64,000 nucleotides of DNA. Source: Lutimaribacter_A marinistellae (GTDB taxonomy: Bacteria > Pseudomonadota > Alphaproteobacteria > Rhodobacterales > Rhodobacteraceae). The stretch spans positions 248,001 through 312,000 of the forward strand of contig NZ_JBHRXI010000010.1 of the NCBI RefSeq assembly GCF_042648365.1, given 5' to 3'. Below the pieces are notes generated by a model that was given only the letters and a program-made list of their open reading frames with translations, searched no databases and was not told where the DNA came from. A program made the translations under genes and the position numbers. Shown piece after piece: positions 42,582 through 52,074 of the stretch (within the stretch, counting starts at the first letter, position 1; each line of letters opens with the position of its first letter).

Positions 42582-45500
42582 CTAGACGCCCGGCGAGAGC
42601 GTGCCCTCGGGTGATTTCATCGGACCTCTGAACCGATGTTCGATCGACCGCATGATCACGTAGAACGCAGGCGTGAACAGCAAGCCGAATACCGTCACTC
42701 CCAACATCCCCGAGAACACCGAGACACCCAGAGCCTGGCGCATTTCAGCACCAGCACCGGTCGCCAGCATCAGGGGAACCACACCGAGGATAAAGGCAAG
42801 CGACGTCATGACGATCGGACGCAAGCGGGTTCGAGCGGCCTGAACGGCTGCCTGCCAACGGTCGGCGCCCTGTTCTTCTGCCTGTTTCGCGAACTCCACA
42901 ATCAGGATGGCGTTCTTGGAAGCCAATGCCACCAAAACGACGAAACCGATCTGGACGAGGATGTTGTTGTCCAAGCCGGCGATCCAGACCCCTGTGATCG
43001 CGGACAGCAGCACCATCGGAACGATCAGGATGACCGCAGCAGGCAAGGCCCAGCTTTCGTACTGTGCCGCCAGCACGAGGAAGACGAACAACACGGCAAA
43101 CGCGAAAACCAGTGCCGCAGTGTCATCAGTGTTCTTCTCCTGATAGCTGAGCTCCGTCCATTCATATCCGATCCCTTGCGGCAGGACTTCCGCGGCAATG
43201 GCTTCCATGCGCTCCAAGGCCTCGGCAGACGAGACGCCCGGCATGGTTTGCCCCTGTACCGCCGCCGATTGATAAAGGTTGTAGCGCGGCTGGCGCAGCG
43301 GCCCCGTCGTATCAGAGAACCTGGTGACAGCGCCCAAGGGAACCATGGCCCCGCTATCAGACCGCACGCGCAGACGCGCAACGTCTTCGGCAGTTTCGCG
43401 GAACCGCGCATCGGCCTGTGCGACCACGTTATAGGTACGGCCCAGCAGGTTGAAGTCATTCACGTAAGCCGAACCCAGATAGACCTCCAGCGCTTCGTTG
43501 ATCCGCGCCACAGGAACGTTCAGCATCTCGGCCTTCTCCCGGTCGATCTCGGCCCAAATCCGCGGGGTAGCGGTGTTGTACTGGGTAAAGACGGCGACGA
43601 GACCCGGATCGGCATTCGCTGCCGCGGCCACGGCTTGTGCCGCTTGCTCCAGCGCGACCACGCCCAGATCGCCTCGGTCCTGCAACACCATCTTGAAACC
43701 GCCACCCGTGCCGATGCCGGGTACCGGCGGGGGACCGATGACAAAGATCGCGGCCTCGGGGATCGCGGCCATCCGGCTGCGCGCCTCGTCCAGAACCTCG
43801 TCGGCATGAATGCCCTTCTCTTCCCGCTCGTGAAAGCCGGTCAGCGTCAGGAAGATCACGCCCATATTGCTTTCGGTCGTTAGCGTCGCGCCGTTGAGCC
43901 CCGAAAACACGGCAGTGTTCTCGACACCTTCGATGTCGAGCAAACTGCGCGTTGCTTTGCGGATAACCGCATCCGTTCGGTCAAGCGACGCACCCGAGGG
44001 CAGTTGGACGACGGCGATGTAATATCCCTGGTCCTGTTGCGGGATGAACCCTCCCGGAACCTTGGCGAACTGCCTTTCAGACAGCACCATGAGGCCGGCA
44101 AAAATCGTCAGCATCACCAGGGGCATCCGCACGAGGCGTTTGGTCAGGGCACCATACCCGTCCGAGGCCCGATCGAACCCGCGGTTGAACTTGCCCAGGG
44201 CCCAGACCGCCGGACGCGCCAGCAGGCCGGGTTTGGACGCTCCGTGTGGCTTGAGAAGCATGGCCGCCAGCGCTGGCGTCAGCGTCAGGGAAACCAGAAG
44301 CGAAATCGCGGTTGAGGCGGTGATGGTCAGCGCGAACTGACGATAAAACAGCCCCGAGATACCCGCCACCGACGCGGTCGGAATGAACACGGCGGCGAGA
44401 ACAAGCGCGACGGCCACCAAGGCGCCCGAGACCTCTTCCATCGTTTTTCGAGCCGCGTCACGAGGGGCAAGACCGTTGCGGATGTGTTTCTCGATCCCTT
44501 CGACAACGATGATGGCGTCATCGACCACGATGCCGATGGCCAGCACCAAGCCGAACAGAGACAAGTTGTTGATCGAAAATCCCAGGGCCGCCATGATTGC
44601 AAAGGTCCCGATCAGGGAGACCGGGATCGCGAGGATCGGGGTGACTGCCGCGCGCCACGTCCCGAGGAACAGCATCACCACCACGATGACCAGAACGACG
44701 GCCTCGATCATCGTATGGGCAACAGCATCCACGGATTCCTGGATAAATCCTGTCGGGTTGTAGATCACGTCATGTTCCAAACCCTCGGGGAAATCCTGCG
44801 ACAGCTCATCCATCAGGGTCAGGATGGCCTCCGCGGTTGCGAGCGCGTTGCTTCCCGGACGCTGCGTGATGCCCAGGGCCACGGCACTGTTCGTGTCGAG
44901 ATAGGCCCGCGTGCTGTAGTCGGCCGCGCCCAGCTCGACCCGCGCAACATCCTCGAGCCGCACGATGCGGCCCTCATCCGCGCGTTTGACGATGATACGG
45001 CCAAACTCGTCCGGTTGAACAAGGCGGCCCGTGGTCTGCACGGCAACTTCGAAAGCGGCCTCGGACGGCATCGGTTGCTGGTTGAGCGTACCCGAAGCGA
45101 TCTGGACGTTTTGCGAACGCATGGCAGCAAGCACTTCGCCCGGCGTCATGTCCAGCGCCGCGATCCGTTCCGGATCCAGCCAGACGCGCATCGCGTAGTC
45201 GCGCGCGCCAAACACCGACACGGTGCCCACGCCGTCCAGTCGGATCAACTCATCTCGAACCTGTTGCGCGACACCGGTGATGTACAGATCGTCGCGGGTT
45301 CCATCCGGCGAGAAAAGGTGCGTGACCAGCAACAGGTCTGGTGATGCCTTCTGGGTGGTCACACCCAGACGTCGCACCGGTTCGGGCAGGCGGGGTTCGG
45401 CAATGGCAACACGGTTCTGTACGCGCACCTGTGCAGCATCCAGATCCGACCCGACCTCGAAGGTCGCGGTAATCGTCAGGTTGCCGTTGCCGGTAGCCTG

Positions 45501-45746
45501 GCTCGAAAGGTACAGCATGCCTTCGACGCCGTTGATCTGTTGCTCAAGCGGCGTCGCAACTGTCCGGGCAATAGTCTCTGCCGAGGCACCGGGGTAGCGG
45601 GCCGTGACCTGCACGGTCGGCGGCACAACTTGCGGGTACTGCGCCACGGGAAGGTTCAGGGCGGCCAAGCCGCCAACAATGGTGATGAAAACCGAGATCA
45701 CGATCGCAAAGATCGGTCGGTTGATGAAAAACTGGGAAAAACGCAT
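42582..45746 (-). CDS. RND-family multidrug efflux pump, inner-membrane subunit (AcrB/MexB type)
   Basis: 1054 residues, full length. Twelve membrane helices around two large periplasmic loops; the motif GIVVDDAIIVVEGIEKH (helix 4) holds the paired aspartates for proton relay, and the C-terminal GVVPLMLATGAGAEMRQALG is typical. The N-terminal MRFSQFFINRPIFA is the HAE1-type start; AAGGA lies 7 bases upstream of the ATG at 45746. It pairs with the adaptor 45 bases upstream. No outer membrane factor is present in the window, so a shared TolC-like protein is probable. Confidence 0.95.
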   Translation of the reverse strand: MRFSQFFINRPIFAIVISVFITIVGGLAALNLPVAQYPQVVPPTVQVTARYPGASAETIARTVATPLEQQINGVEGMLYLSSQATGNGNLTITATFEVGSDLDAAQVRVQNRVAIAEPRLPEPVRRLGVTTQKASPDLLLVTHLFSPDGTRDDLYITGVAQQVRDELIRLDGVGTVSVFGARDYAMRVWLDPERIAALDMTPGEVLAAMRSQNVQIASGTLNQQPMPSEAAFEVAVQTTGRLVQPDEFGRIIVKRADEGRIVRLEDVARVELGAADYSTRAYLDTNSAVALGITQRPGSNALATAEAILTLMDELSQDFPEGLEHDVIYNPTGFIQESVDAVAHTMIEAVVLVIVVVMLFLGTWRAAVTPILAIPVSLIGTFAIMAALGFSINNLSLFGLVLAIGIVVDDAIIVVEGIEKHIRNGLAPRDAARKTMEEVSGALVAVALVLAAVFIPTASVAGISGLFYRQFALTITASTAISLLVSLTLTPALAAMLLKPHGASKPGLLARPAVWALGKFNRGFDRASDGYGALTKRLVRMPLVMLTIFAGLMVLSERQFAKVPGGFIPQQDQGYYIAVVQLPSGASLDRTDAVIRKATRSLLDIEGVENTAVFSGLNGATLTTESNMGVIFLTLTGFHEREEKGIHADEVLDEARSRMAAIPEAAIFVIGPPPVPGIGTGGGFKMVLQDRGDLGVVALEQAAQAVAAAANADPGLVAVFTQYNTATPRIWAEIDREKAEMLNVPVARINEALEVYLGSAYVNDFNLLGRTYNVVAQADARFRETAEDVARLRVRSDSGAMVPLGAVTRFSDTTGPLRQPRYNLYQSAAVQGQTMPGVSSAEALERMEAIAAEVLPQGIGYEWTELSYQEKNTDDTAALVFAFAVLFVFLVLAAQYESWALPAAVILIVPMVLLSAITGVWIAGLDNNILVQIGFVVLVALASKNAILIVEFAKQAEEQGADRWQAAVQAARTRLRPIVMTSLAFILGVVPLMLATGAGAEMRQALGVSVFSGMLGVTVFGLLFTPAFYVIMRSIEHRFRGPMKSPEGTLSPGV

Positions 45747-45791
45747 TTTCTGTTCCTTGGGAAACATGCGGAACGCCGCGTGGCGGCCTGC

Positions 45792-46988
45792 CTATCGCAG
45801 GGCCGCCGTCTGTTTGGCGCCACCGACAAGCCGCGCGGCGACCTGTGCGCCCGGCGCCATCATGTGAAGGTTCTCGACCGCAACCTGCTCGCCTTCCTGC
45901 AGGCCGGTGACGATGCGCTCACCGTCGCGAAGTTCGCCAAGTTTCACGGCACGCCGGCTGACCTGACCGTTCTCGCCAACGACCCAGACGAATTTCTCGA
46001 CCTGGTCCGACCCGATTGCGTGTTCGGGTACGAGGACACGCTGAACGTTCTCGGCCGTTGTCATGCGCAGACGCCCGAACATGCCCGGTGTCAGGACGCC
46101 ATCTGGATTGGCCAGAACGGCACGGCCACGGATGGTGCCGCTGGCACGGTCGAGGGCATTGTCGAGGAAGTCGATCCTGCCCACGTGCTCGAACGCGTCT
46201 TCGTCGATCAGTTTGACGGCTACGGTCTTGCTTTGGGTGGCCTGACGGGCATCCCCGTTTTCGGCCTCGCGCTGGTATTTCAGGAATTGCCGCTCCGTCG
46301 CATCGAATTCGAAATGTATCGGGTCGATCGATACGATGGTGGTCAGCGGCTGGCTGGACGCCCCCGCCGTGATCAGGTTACCGGCACTTATGGCGTCATC
46401 CGAAATCCGACCCGTGATAGGGGCATGGATACGCGTGAACTCGAGGTCCAGACGCGCGCGCTCGACAGCGGCTTCGGCACCGGCGATGGACGCACGCGCC
46501 GCTTCGGCAGCCTCTTGCACAGCTTCCAGCGTAGATTGCGCCGCGTGACCGCGAGAAGTCAGGGCCTGTTGTCGGGCCAGATCGCTCTCGGCAAGCCGCA
46601 GCGCGGCACGGGCCTCGGTCACACGCGCTTCGGCTTCGGCCAGGGTTGCTTCGAACGGGCGTGGATCGATGGTGAACAGCAAGTCACCTTTCTGAACGAT
46701 CTGGCCCGGACGGAAATGGATGGCCTCCAACTGGCCCGATACGCGCGGCTGGATCGCGACCTCGTCGGCGGCAGTAAATCGACCAGCGAATTCGTCGTAT
46801 TCGGAAACGGTTTGGATTGTGGCACGAATAACGCCGACTTGCGGCAGCGGCGCCGGAGCCGCCGAAACGGCTGCCTCGGCCTGCGGTACGAAATGCGAAA
46901 GGCCCGGTTGGCCGACACCAACCCAAACAGATGCAGCACCAACGACAAGCGCGGCTGCTCCGGCATAATGTAGCGGTTTCAGTTTCAC
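45792..46988 (-). CDS. RND efflux periplasmic adaptor (HlyD/AcrA family)
   Basis: 398 residues. N-terminal signal anchor (LHYAGAAALVVGAASVWVGVG), then lipoyl halves (IQPRVSGQLEAIHFRPGQIVQKGDLLFTID), a long helical hairpin (residues about 110-190) and beta-barrel domain. It links the RND pump to an outer membrane channel. GTG at 46988 has AGGAG 6 bases upstream and is preferred to an in-frame ATG further upstream that overlaps the LysR gene end. No lipobox cysteine is seen. Confidence 0.92.
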   Translation of the reverse strand: MKLKPLHYAGAAALVVGAASVWVGVGQPGLSHFVPQAEAAVSAAPAPLPQVGVIRATIQTVSEYDEFAGRFTAADEVAIQPRVSGQLEAIHFRPGQIVQKGDLLFTIDPRPFEATLAEAEARVTEARAALRLAESDLARQQALTSRGHAAQSTLEAVQEAAEAARASIAGAEAAVERARLDLEFTRIHAPITGRISDDAISAGNLITAGASSQPLTTIVSIDPIHFEFDATERQFLKYQREAENGDARQATQSKTVAVKLIDEDAFEHVGRIDFLDNALDRASGTIRGRAVLANPDGVLTPGMFGRLRMTTAENVQRVLVPEHAIGSDQVEKFVWVVGENGQVSRRAVKLGELRDGERIVTGLQEGEQVAVENLHMMAPGAQVAARLVGGAKQTAALR

Positions 46989-47094
46989 GACCTGCTCCTG
47001 GGAGGTTTGTTTGTACAGAAGGGGCAGATGGTCGTGCTGACCCAAGGTCATTAGGCCATTCTTGGGACAGTCAGTTTTTCCCGTCAGGACATAA

Positions 47095-48021
47095 TTACTT
47101 GATCCCACCCTGCTCCGGGACTTCGGGCACCGTCGGGGGATCGGCGATCAGGAAATCGGCAAATGCCCGCACGCGAGGAGGGACAAGGCGCCGTTCCGGG
47201 TAAACGATGAAATTACGAAAAAGCGGAGAACGGAACTCGGACAGAACCTCGACGAGGCGGCCTTCGCAGATCGACCTGCGCGCAATGAAACCAGGAAGTT
47301 GCACCAAACCCAGACCAGCCGCGCCTGCCTGTTCGAGCGTATGGATACTGTTCGCGACAAGAACCGTTTCGATGGATTTGGGAACGGATTCGTCGCCAAC
47401 CTTGAACCGGAACGGGATCAATCGGCCCGTATTCTGGTTGCGATAGTAAACGGCGCGAAACCTGTCGAGATCCTTGAGTGTCTGCGGCACGCCGGTTTTT
47501 TCCAGGTAGGCAGGCGCGGCACAGGTGTGGATCTTGTCGTCGAAAAAACGCCTCGCGATCAGATTGGGACTGTTGCCGAGGGAGCCTGTACGAATGGCCA
47601 GATCGATGCCCTCGGTCACCAGATCTACGATCCGGTCATCGAATTGCAGTTCGATCTCGACATTTTCATGCCGCGCCATGAAGGCCAGAACCCGCTCGGT
47701 CATCCACGCCCGGCCAAAGGCCTCGGGCGCCGAGATCACGAGCTTGCCACGGGGATCCTCAGCGCTGTCATTGAAGGCGCTTTCAACCGCGTCCACCTCG
47801 TCAAGGATCAGGCGTGCGCTGGCGACAAGCCGCTCCCCCTCGCTCGTCCGCGAGAGCGACCGGGTCGTTCGGCTCAGGAGTTTGACGCCCAGCTTTTCTT
47901 CCAGGCGGCGGACCGCCTTGGAGATCGAGGACGTGGATTGCCCTGTCAGACGAGCAGCCTCGGCGAAACTCCCGGACTCCGCCACGCGGAGAAAGGCGCG
48001 CAATTCGTTCAGATCGTCCAT
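47095..48021 (-). CDS. LysR-family regulator, probable regulator of the efflux operon
   Basis: 308 residues: winged helix with SFAEAARLTGQSTSSISKAVRRLEEKLGVKLLSRTTR, then an effector domain (about residues 90-295). Same strand and 106 bases upstream of the adaptor gene. LysR genes often control the neighbouring pump; regulation of these genes is inference. No partner palindrome was found in its upstream region. Confidence 0.88.
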   Translation of the reverse strand: MDDLNELRAFLRVAESGSFAEAARLTGQSTSSISKAVRRLEEKLGVKLLSRTTRSLSRTSEGERLVASARLILDEVDAVESAFNDSAEDPRGKLVISAPEAFGRAWMTERVLAFMARHENVEIELQFDDRIVDLVTEGIDLAIRTGSLGNSPNLIARRFFDDKIHTCAAPAYLEKTGVPQTLKDLDRFRAVYYRNQNTGRLIPFRFKVGDESVPKSIETVLVANSIHTLEQAGAAGLGLVQLPGFIARRSICEGRLVEVLSEFRSPLFRNFIVYPERRLVPPRVRAFADFLIADPPTVPEVPEQGGIK

Positions 48022-48130
48022 CGGCCCACCTTGTGGTCACTGCTTCGCCGGAAACAGATAAGGACGATCAATACCGTTAAACAGTGGCGACTGGGCAGTT
48101 GGTCGTCATCGATCAACCGCAATCGAAAAT

Positions 48131-48160
48131 GACCGGGCGGCAGCTTTGCCGCGCCCGGTC
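48131..48160 (-). terminator. Hairpin after the molybdenum hydroxylase genes
   Basis: GACCGGGC (48131-48138) pairs with GCCCGGTC (48153-48160), with an inner GGCA/TGCC pairing, 16 bases past the large-subunit stop. On the minus strand an ATTTTCGATT stretch follows. Confidence 0.6.
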
Positions 48161-48175
48161 AATGTGTGCAAAGGC

Positions 48176-50491
48176 TCAACCTGCAAGCGCGTTCAAAAGC
48201 GCGTCCGGAGTGATCGGCAGGCTACGCATCCTGACGCCAACCGCCTCTTCGATCGCATTAGCAACGGCAGGCGCGATGACAGTGGTCGCAGGTTCACCAA
48301 GCCCGACCGGAGCCTCCTGGCTATCGACGAACTCGATTTCAAGCTCGGGCACATCTTCCAGTCGCAGCGGCGAATAGGTGTCAAGGTTCACGTCCGCGAC
48401 CGCACCGTTGTCAAAGCGCGTTCCCTCGTGCAAGGCCATCGACAGCCCCCAAAGCGCGGCACCTTCGCATTGCGCGCGTGCCCCGTCAGGGTCGACCACG
48501 ATACCGCAATCGACGGCCAGCCAGATCTTGTCGACCTTGACCGTGCCATCCTCGCGATCGACGCTCAGCTTGACTGCACCACCGATCCAGGTCGGCATGC
48601 TGCGCGACTGGCCAAAGGTCGTGGCAATGCCGATTGCCGTGCCTTCGGGCAACTCGGTTTTGCCATAGCCCGACATTTCGGCAACGCGGGACAGGACATT
48701 GGCCTGGCGGTCGGCGCCGCCGACTGCATAAGGCGCGGATCCTGCATTCAGACCCTCGGCCTTGAGGTGGTCGAGACGGAATTGCACAGGATCCTTGCCG
48801 AGTTTGCGCGCCGCTTCATCCATGAAGCTTTCCACCGCCCAGAACGTCCAGCCAGGTCCCACCGAGCGTAACCAGCCCGGACGGAACGTGTCGTTCGCAA
48901 GATCGTTCGAGATCGCTCTAACCTTGTGCGCGCCAACGCTGTACCAGTGATCGGCACCATCGATTGCGAACGGATCATACGGTTCGCCATTTGCACCCTC
49001 CGGCATGAAGCTGGGCGCAAGGATCTGCGTCGGCCATCCGGCGGCGGCGTGATGTTCCATTGCCGTCACGGCGCCTTCGTTATCGAACGCCATGCGCAGT
49101 TTTTGAACCGAGGCCGATCGCGGGCTATCGAACCGAGCATCCTGTTCCCGGCTCAGAACCAGCTTGACCGGTTTACCGTCCAAAGCCTTGGAAGCCAGCA
49201 GCGCGGGAACGTTGTAATCGCCATTCAGACGACGCCCGAAACCGCCACCCAACATGTAGCTGCGCAATATGACTTCGTTCTCGCCAACTCCGACGGCCTT
49301 TGCCAGGACGGGCAGTGTAAGCGATTGCCACTGGTTGCCGCTGTGAACCTCCCAGATGCCATCCGCATTGCGGAATGCTGTCGCGTTGGTCGGCTCCATC
49401 TGGAAATGAAGCACGGTAGAGGTCGTGTATTCAGCTTCGAACAGTTCTGCTGCTGCATCCAACGCGGGCGCGGTTTCATGGTCTTCCGTGTGAAGGATCG
49501 ATCCGACCTCGCCAGCGTCGATCAGATCGCGCGCATGGTTCAGGATGTCTTCTTCGGACACGTCCACGGAGGGACCGGTCGACCATTCAACCTTAATCGC
49601 ATCGGCAGCCTGTCGTGCAGCAAAGAGCGTATCGCCAATCACCACGACCCAGCCGGGTGCGGTACCAGAGGGATCTTCGATAACGACGGCCTGCTGGTAG
49701 CCCTTGACGGATTTCGCCTCGCTATCATCCAGATTGGTCACCGTACAGCCATAGCGCGTCGGCGGAAGGATCGGTGCGCCGTAAACCATGCCATCAATCT
49801 CGGCATCGAGACCGTAGATCGCTTCGCCCGTGGTCTTGGTGGCGATGTCGAGTTGCTGAACATCCTTGCCGACCATCGTGAGTTCCGACAGCGGCTTCAA
49901 GGGAAGCTCCTTCAACTCCTCTTCGGTAAAGCTCCGCTCAAGGCCATTCGCCACGAGCTCGCCAAAGCTGATCGAACGGTCGCCCGCGCGCACCATACCA
50001 TCACGGGCTTCGCATTCGGACGGGTCAATGCCCCATTCTCCCGCGGCGGCTTCGATCAGGGCAATGCGACCGGCAGCACCGGCCTGGCGGTAGACCGGCC
50101 AGCTTTGCCAGACGGACCAGCTGCCGCCCGTGACCATGAAGCCCCACTTCGCATCGGTATCGACATGGGTGATCCGGACGTCATCCCAGTTCGCGCCCAG
50201 CTCATCAGCCAGAATGCGTGCGATCGCCGTACCGACGTGCTGCCCCATCTCGGCGCGAATAATGTTCACGTTGACGGTGCCGTCGGCATCGATCCAGTAC
50301 CACAGGCTCGGCTCGAAACGGTTGCCCGTGGCAGTGACCGGCGCCCCGTCATCTGCGGCAGGATCCATGCCCGCACGACCGATCGCCGGGAAACCAAAGG
50401 TGGCGCCGGCTGCGGTCATCGCGATCAGAAAGCCGCGACGCGTCATCTGCGATGCGGCCTTCGCGGCCAGTGTACGCTGAAACTCACCCAT
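48176..50491 (-). CDS. Molybdopterin-binding large subunit, isoquinoline 1-oxidoreductase type
   Basis: 771 residues of the xanthine-oxidase-like family. A twin-arginine signal (MTRRGFLIAMTAAGA, residues 16-30) indicates export of the folded enzyme with its partner. Moco-binding stretches include RSYMLGGGFGRRLNGDY, GPGWTFWAVESFMDEAA and the C-terminal GLGEPATTVIAPAVANAI with the catalytic glutamate in LGEPA. It hydroxylates N-heterocycles or aldehydes with water as oxygen source. It overlaps the small subunit by 8 bases. No XdhC-type maturation factor and no cytochrome c acceptor are adjacent. Substrate unknown. Confidence 0.9.
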   Translation of the reverse strand: MGEFQRTLAAKAASQMTRRGFLIAMTAAGATFGFPAIGRAGMDPAADDGAPVTATGNRFEPSLWYWIDADGTVNVNIIRAEMGQHVGTAIARILADELGANWDDVRITHVDTDAKWGFMVTGGSWSVWQSWPVYRQAGAAGRIALIEAAAGEWGIDPSECEARDGMVRAGDRSISFGELVANGLERSFTEEELKELPLKPLSELTMVGKDVQQLDIATKTTGEAIYGLDAEIDGMVYGAPILPPTRYGCTVTNLDDSEAKSVKGYQQAVVIEDPSGTAPGWVVVIGDTLFAARQAADAIKVEWSTGPSVDVSEEDILNHARDLIDAGEVGSILHTEDHETAPALDAAAELFEAEYTTSTVLHFQMEPTNATAFRNADGIWEVHSGNQWQSLTLPVLAKAVGVGENEVILRSYMLGGGFGRRLNGDYNVPALLASKALDGKPVKLVLSREQDARFDSPRSASVQKLRMAFDNEGAVTAMEHHAAAGWPTQILAPSFMPEGANGEPYDPFAIDGADHWYSVGAHKVRAISNDLANDTFRPGWLRSVGPGWTFWAVESFMDEAARKLGKDPVQFRLDHLKAEGLNAGSAPYAVGGADRQANVLSRVAEMSGYGKTELPEGTAIGIATTFGQSRSMPTWIGGAVKLSVDREDGTVKVDKIWLAVDCGIVVDPDGARAQCEGAALWGLSMALHEGTRFDNGAVADVNLDTYSPLRLEDVPELEIEFVDSQEAPVGLGEPATTVIAPAVANAIEEAVGVRMRSLPITPDALLNALAG

Positions 50492-50957
50492 TGTTCGCGT
50501 CTCCCTGCATGGCGTTGGCAGCTTCGCGCACGGCCTGACGGATGCGCGGATAGGTCATGCAGCGGCACAGGTTGCCTGTCATGACCGAGTCGATCTCTTC
50601 ATCGGTGGGGTTGGGCGTTTCGGCCAGCATCGATGCCGCCTGCATGATTTGCCCCGACTGGCAGTAGCCGCATTGGGGGACGCGGAGGTTGCGCCATGCT
50701 TCCTGTACCGGATGGGCGCCCTCGGGGTCGAGGCCTTCGATTGTCGTGATTTCAGAGCCTTCTGCCACCGAAATCGGCGTTACGCATGAACGGGTGGCGT
50801 ATCCGTCCATATGCACCGTGCATGCGCCACACATGCCGATACCGCAACCGAACTTGGTGCCTTTGAGGCCGACTTCGTCGCGAATAGCCCACAAAAGTGG
50901 AGTGTCGGGATCAACGTCTAGGGCAACGTCCTTCCCGTTCAGAGTGAACTTTATCAT
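50484..50957 (-). CDS. [2Fe-2S] small subunit of the molybdenum hydroxylase
   Basis: 157 residues with two clusters: a plant-type centre (CGIGMCGACTVHMDG plus a later Cys) and the C-terminal helical centre (CGYCQSGQIM with CRC). It passes electrons from the Moco subunit to an external acceptor. The large-subunit start lies inside its last codons. The small subunit has no signal and would be exported piggyback with the Tat-tagged partner. Confidence 0.93.
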   Translation of the reverse strand: MIKFTLNGKDVALDVDPDTPLLWAIRDEVGLKGTKFGCGIGMCGACTVHMDGYATRSCVTPISVAEGSEITTIEGLDPEGAHPVQEAWRNLRVPQCGYCQSGQIMQAASMLAETPNPTDEEIDSVMTGNLCRCMTYPRIRQAVREAANAMQGDANNG

Positions 50958-51008
50958 CGTCTATCCTTGGCTGGCTGATTTGGCTGAAACTAGGTTCGGA
51001 GGGAAAAT

Positions 51009-51986
51009 TCAGGTCCGCGAAAGCGTAACCACCGGCTTGCCGGAAAAGTTCCGGTTCTTTAGCGCATCAAGATGCTCGGGCAGCTTATCGAACGGGCGCG
51101 AAACGGTTTTTTCCGGTTGCAGCGTGCCCGTAGCGAGATCGCTCAGAATGGCCTCGCCTTGGCGAACGAGGCTCTGCCAGTCTTCGTCGTCGCCGTGTGC
51201 ATGCATCGCACCAAGCGCAACTTCGTGCAGAGACCTGCATTCGCTGAACGGATCGTTGATCCAACCGTCTACGCGGCCCTGGATCGTGACCAGGTGACCG
51301 TTGGCCTTCAATGCCTGCGCCAATCCGGCAGCTTGATCTGCGGACGTCATGTCGATCACGGCATGGAAGTGTCCCACGTCAGGCGACGCATCATTGGGAA
51401 TGTTCGTCGCGCCGAAGCCGGAAAGCTTCTCATGATGTCGCGTATTCGACCGAGCGGTAACAGACCATCCTGCGGCGGCGGCCATCTGCACCAGGAAATG
51501 CCCGACGCTGCCGCCAGCGCCGGATACGAACAGACGACCCTTCGCAAGCGCAGGCAGTTTGTTCAGTGCAAGTTGCGCGGTCAGGCCCGGACAGGGCATC
51601 GCAGCGGCGGTCACGAAATCCACTTGCGGCGGAACACGAAGCAGCACGCGGGCCGGCAATGGAGTGTATTCGGCGTAGCTTCCATGCGCGGGGATATTGC
51701 TGTGATACGCTACCCTCTCGCCGATCCATGCAACGGGCACGCCCTGCCCCACGGCAACCACCATACCCGCGCCATCGACACCGGCCACGTTGCCGGGTTC
51801 GATCCCCGGACTGCCAAGAACCTTCCAATCCACGGGGTTCAACCCGATGACGTGGTTCCTGACCAGTACTTCTCCAGGCCCGGGACGTGGCAATGGACGT
51901 GTTTCAGATCGCAACTCCAGCGGGTCGTTTCCTTCCCGCCAGGCCCAGACGCGATAGTTATCGGGAAGATCGGTTCCGTCTCGCAC
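51009..51986 (-). CDS. Zinc-independent quinone oxidoreductase-like MDR protein
   Basis: 325 residues of the medium-chain dehydrogenase/reductase superfamily, quinone reductase branch. A GroES-like N-terminal domain (residues 1-130) and a Rossmann domain with VSGAGGSVGHFLVQMA. No structural-zinc cysteine quartet. It should reduce quinones or enones with NADPH. Located 51 bases upstream of the molybdenum hydroxylase small subunit and 88 bases after the Old Yellow Enzyme gene, so an operon is plausible. Confidence 0.85.
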   Translation of the reverse strand: MRDGTDLPDNYRVWAWREGNDPLELRSETRPLPRPGPGEVLVRNHVIGLNPVDWKVLGSPGIEPGNVAGVDGAGMVVAVGQGVPVAWIGERVAYHSNIPAHGSYAEYTPLPARVLLRVPPQVDFVTAAAMPCPGLTAQLALNKLPALAKGRLFVSGAGGSVGHFLVQMAAAAGWSVTARSNTRHHEKLSGFGATNIPNDASPDVGHFHAVIDMTSADQAAGLAQALKANGHLVTIQGRVDGWINDPFSECRSLHEVALGAMHAHGDDEDWQSLVRQGEAILSDLATGTLQPEKTVSRPFDKLPEHLDALKNRNFSGKPVVTLSRT

Positions 51987-52043
51987 GGTTTTCTATCCTT
52001 GAATGCAGACTGTCGAAATCAAGTTGGAGACACGAGATTGGGC

Positions 52044-52063
52044 CGCCGGGAAAATGCCCGGCG
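52044..52063 (-). terminator. Short hairpin between Old Yellow Enzyme and quinone reductase genes
   Basis: CGCCGGG (52044-52050), loop AAAATG, CCCGGCG (52057-52063). No T run; it may be a weak terminator, an RNA-processing site or a chance structure, so the downstream genes may still be co-transcribed. Confidence 0.35.
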
Positions 52064-52074
52064 ACCCAGTTCGC

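Noticed and set aside
48926..50584. A 552-residue plus-strand frame opposite the molybdenum hydroxylase subunits
   Set aside because: Antisense shadow of a Tat-tagged enzyme with intact motifs.
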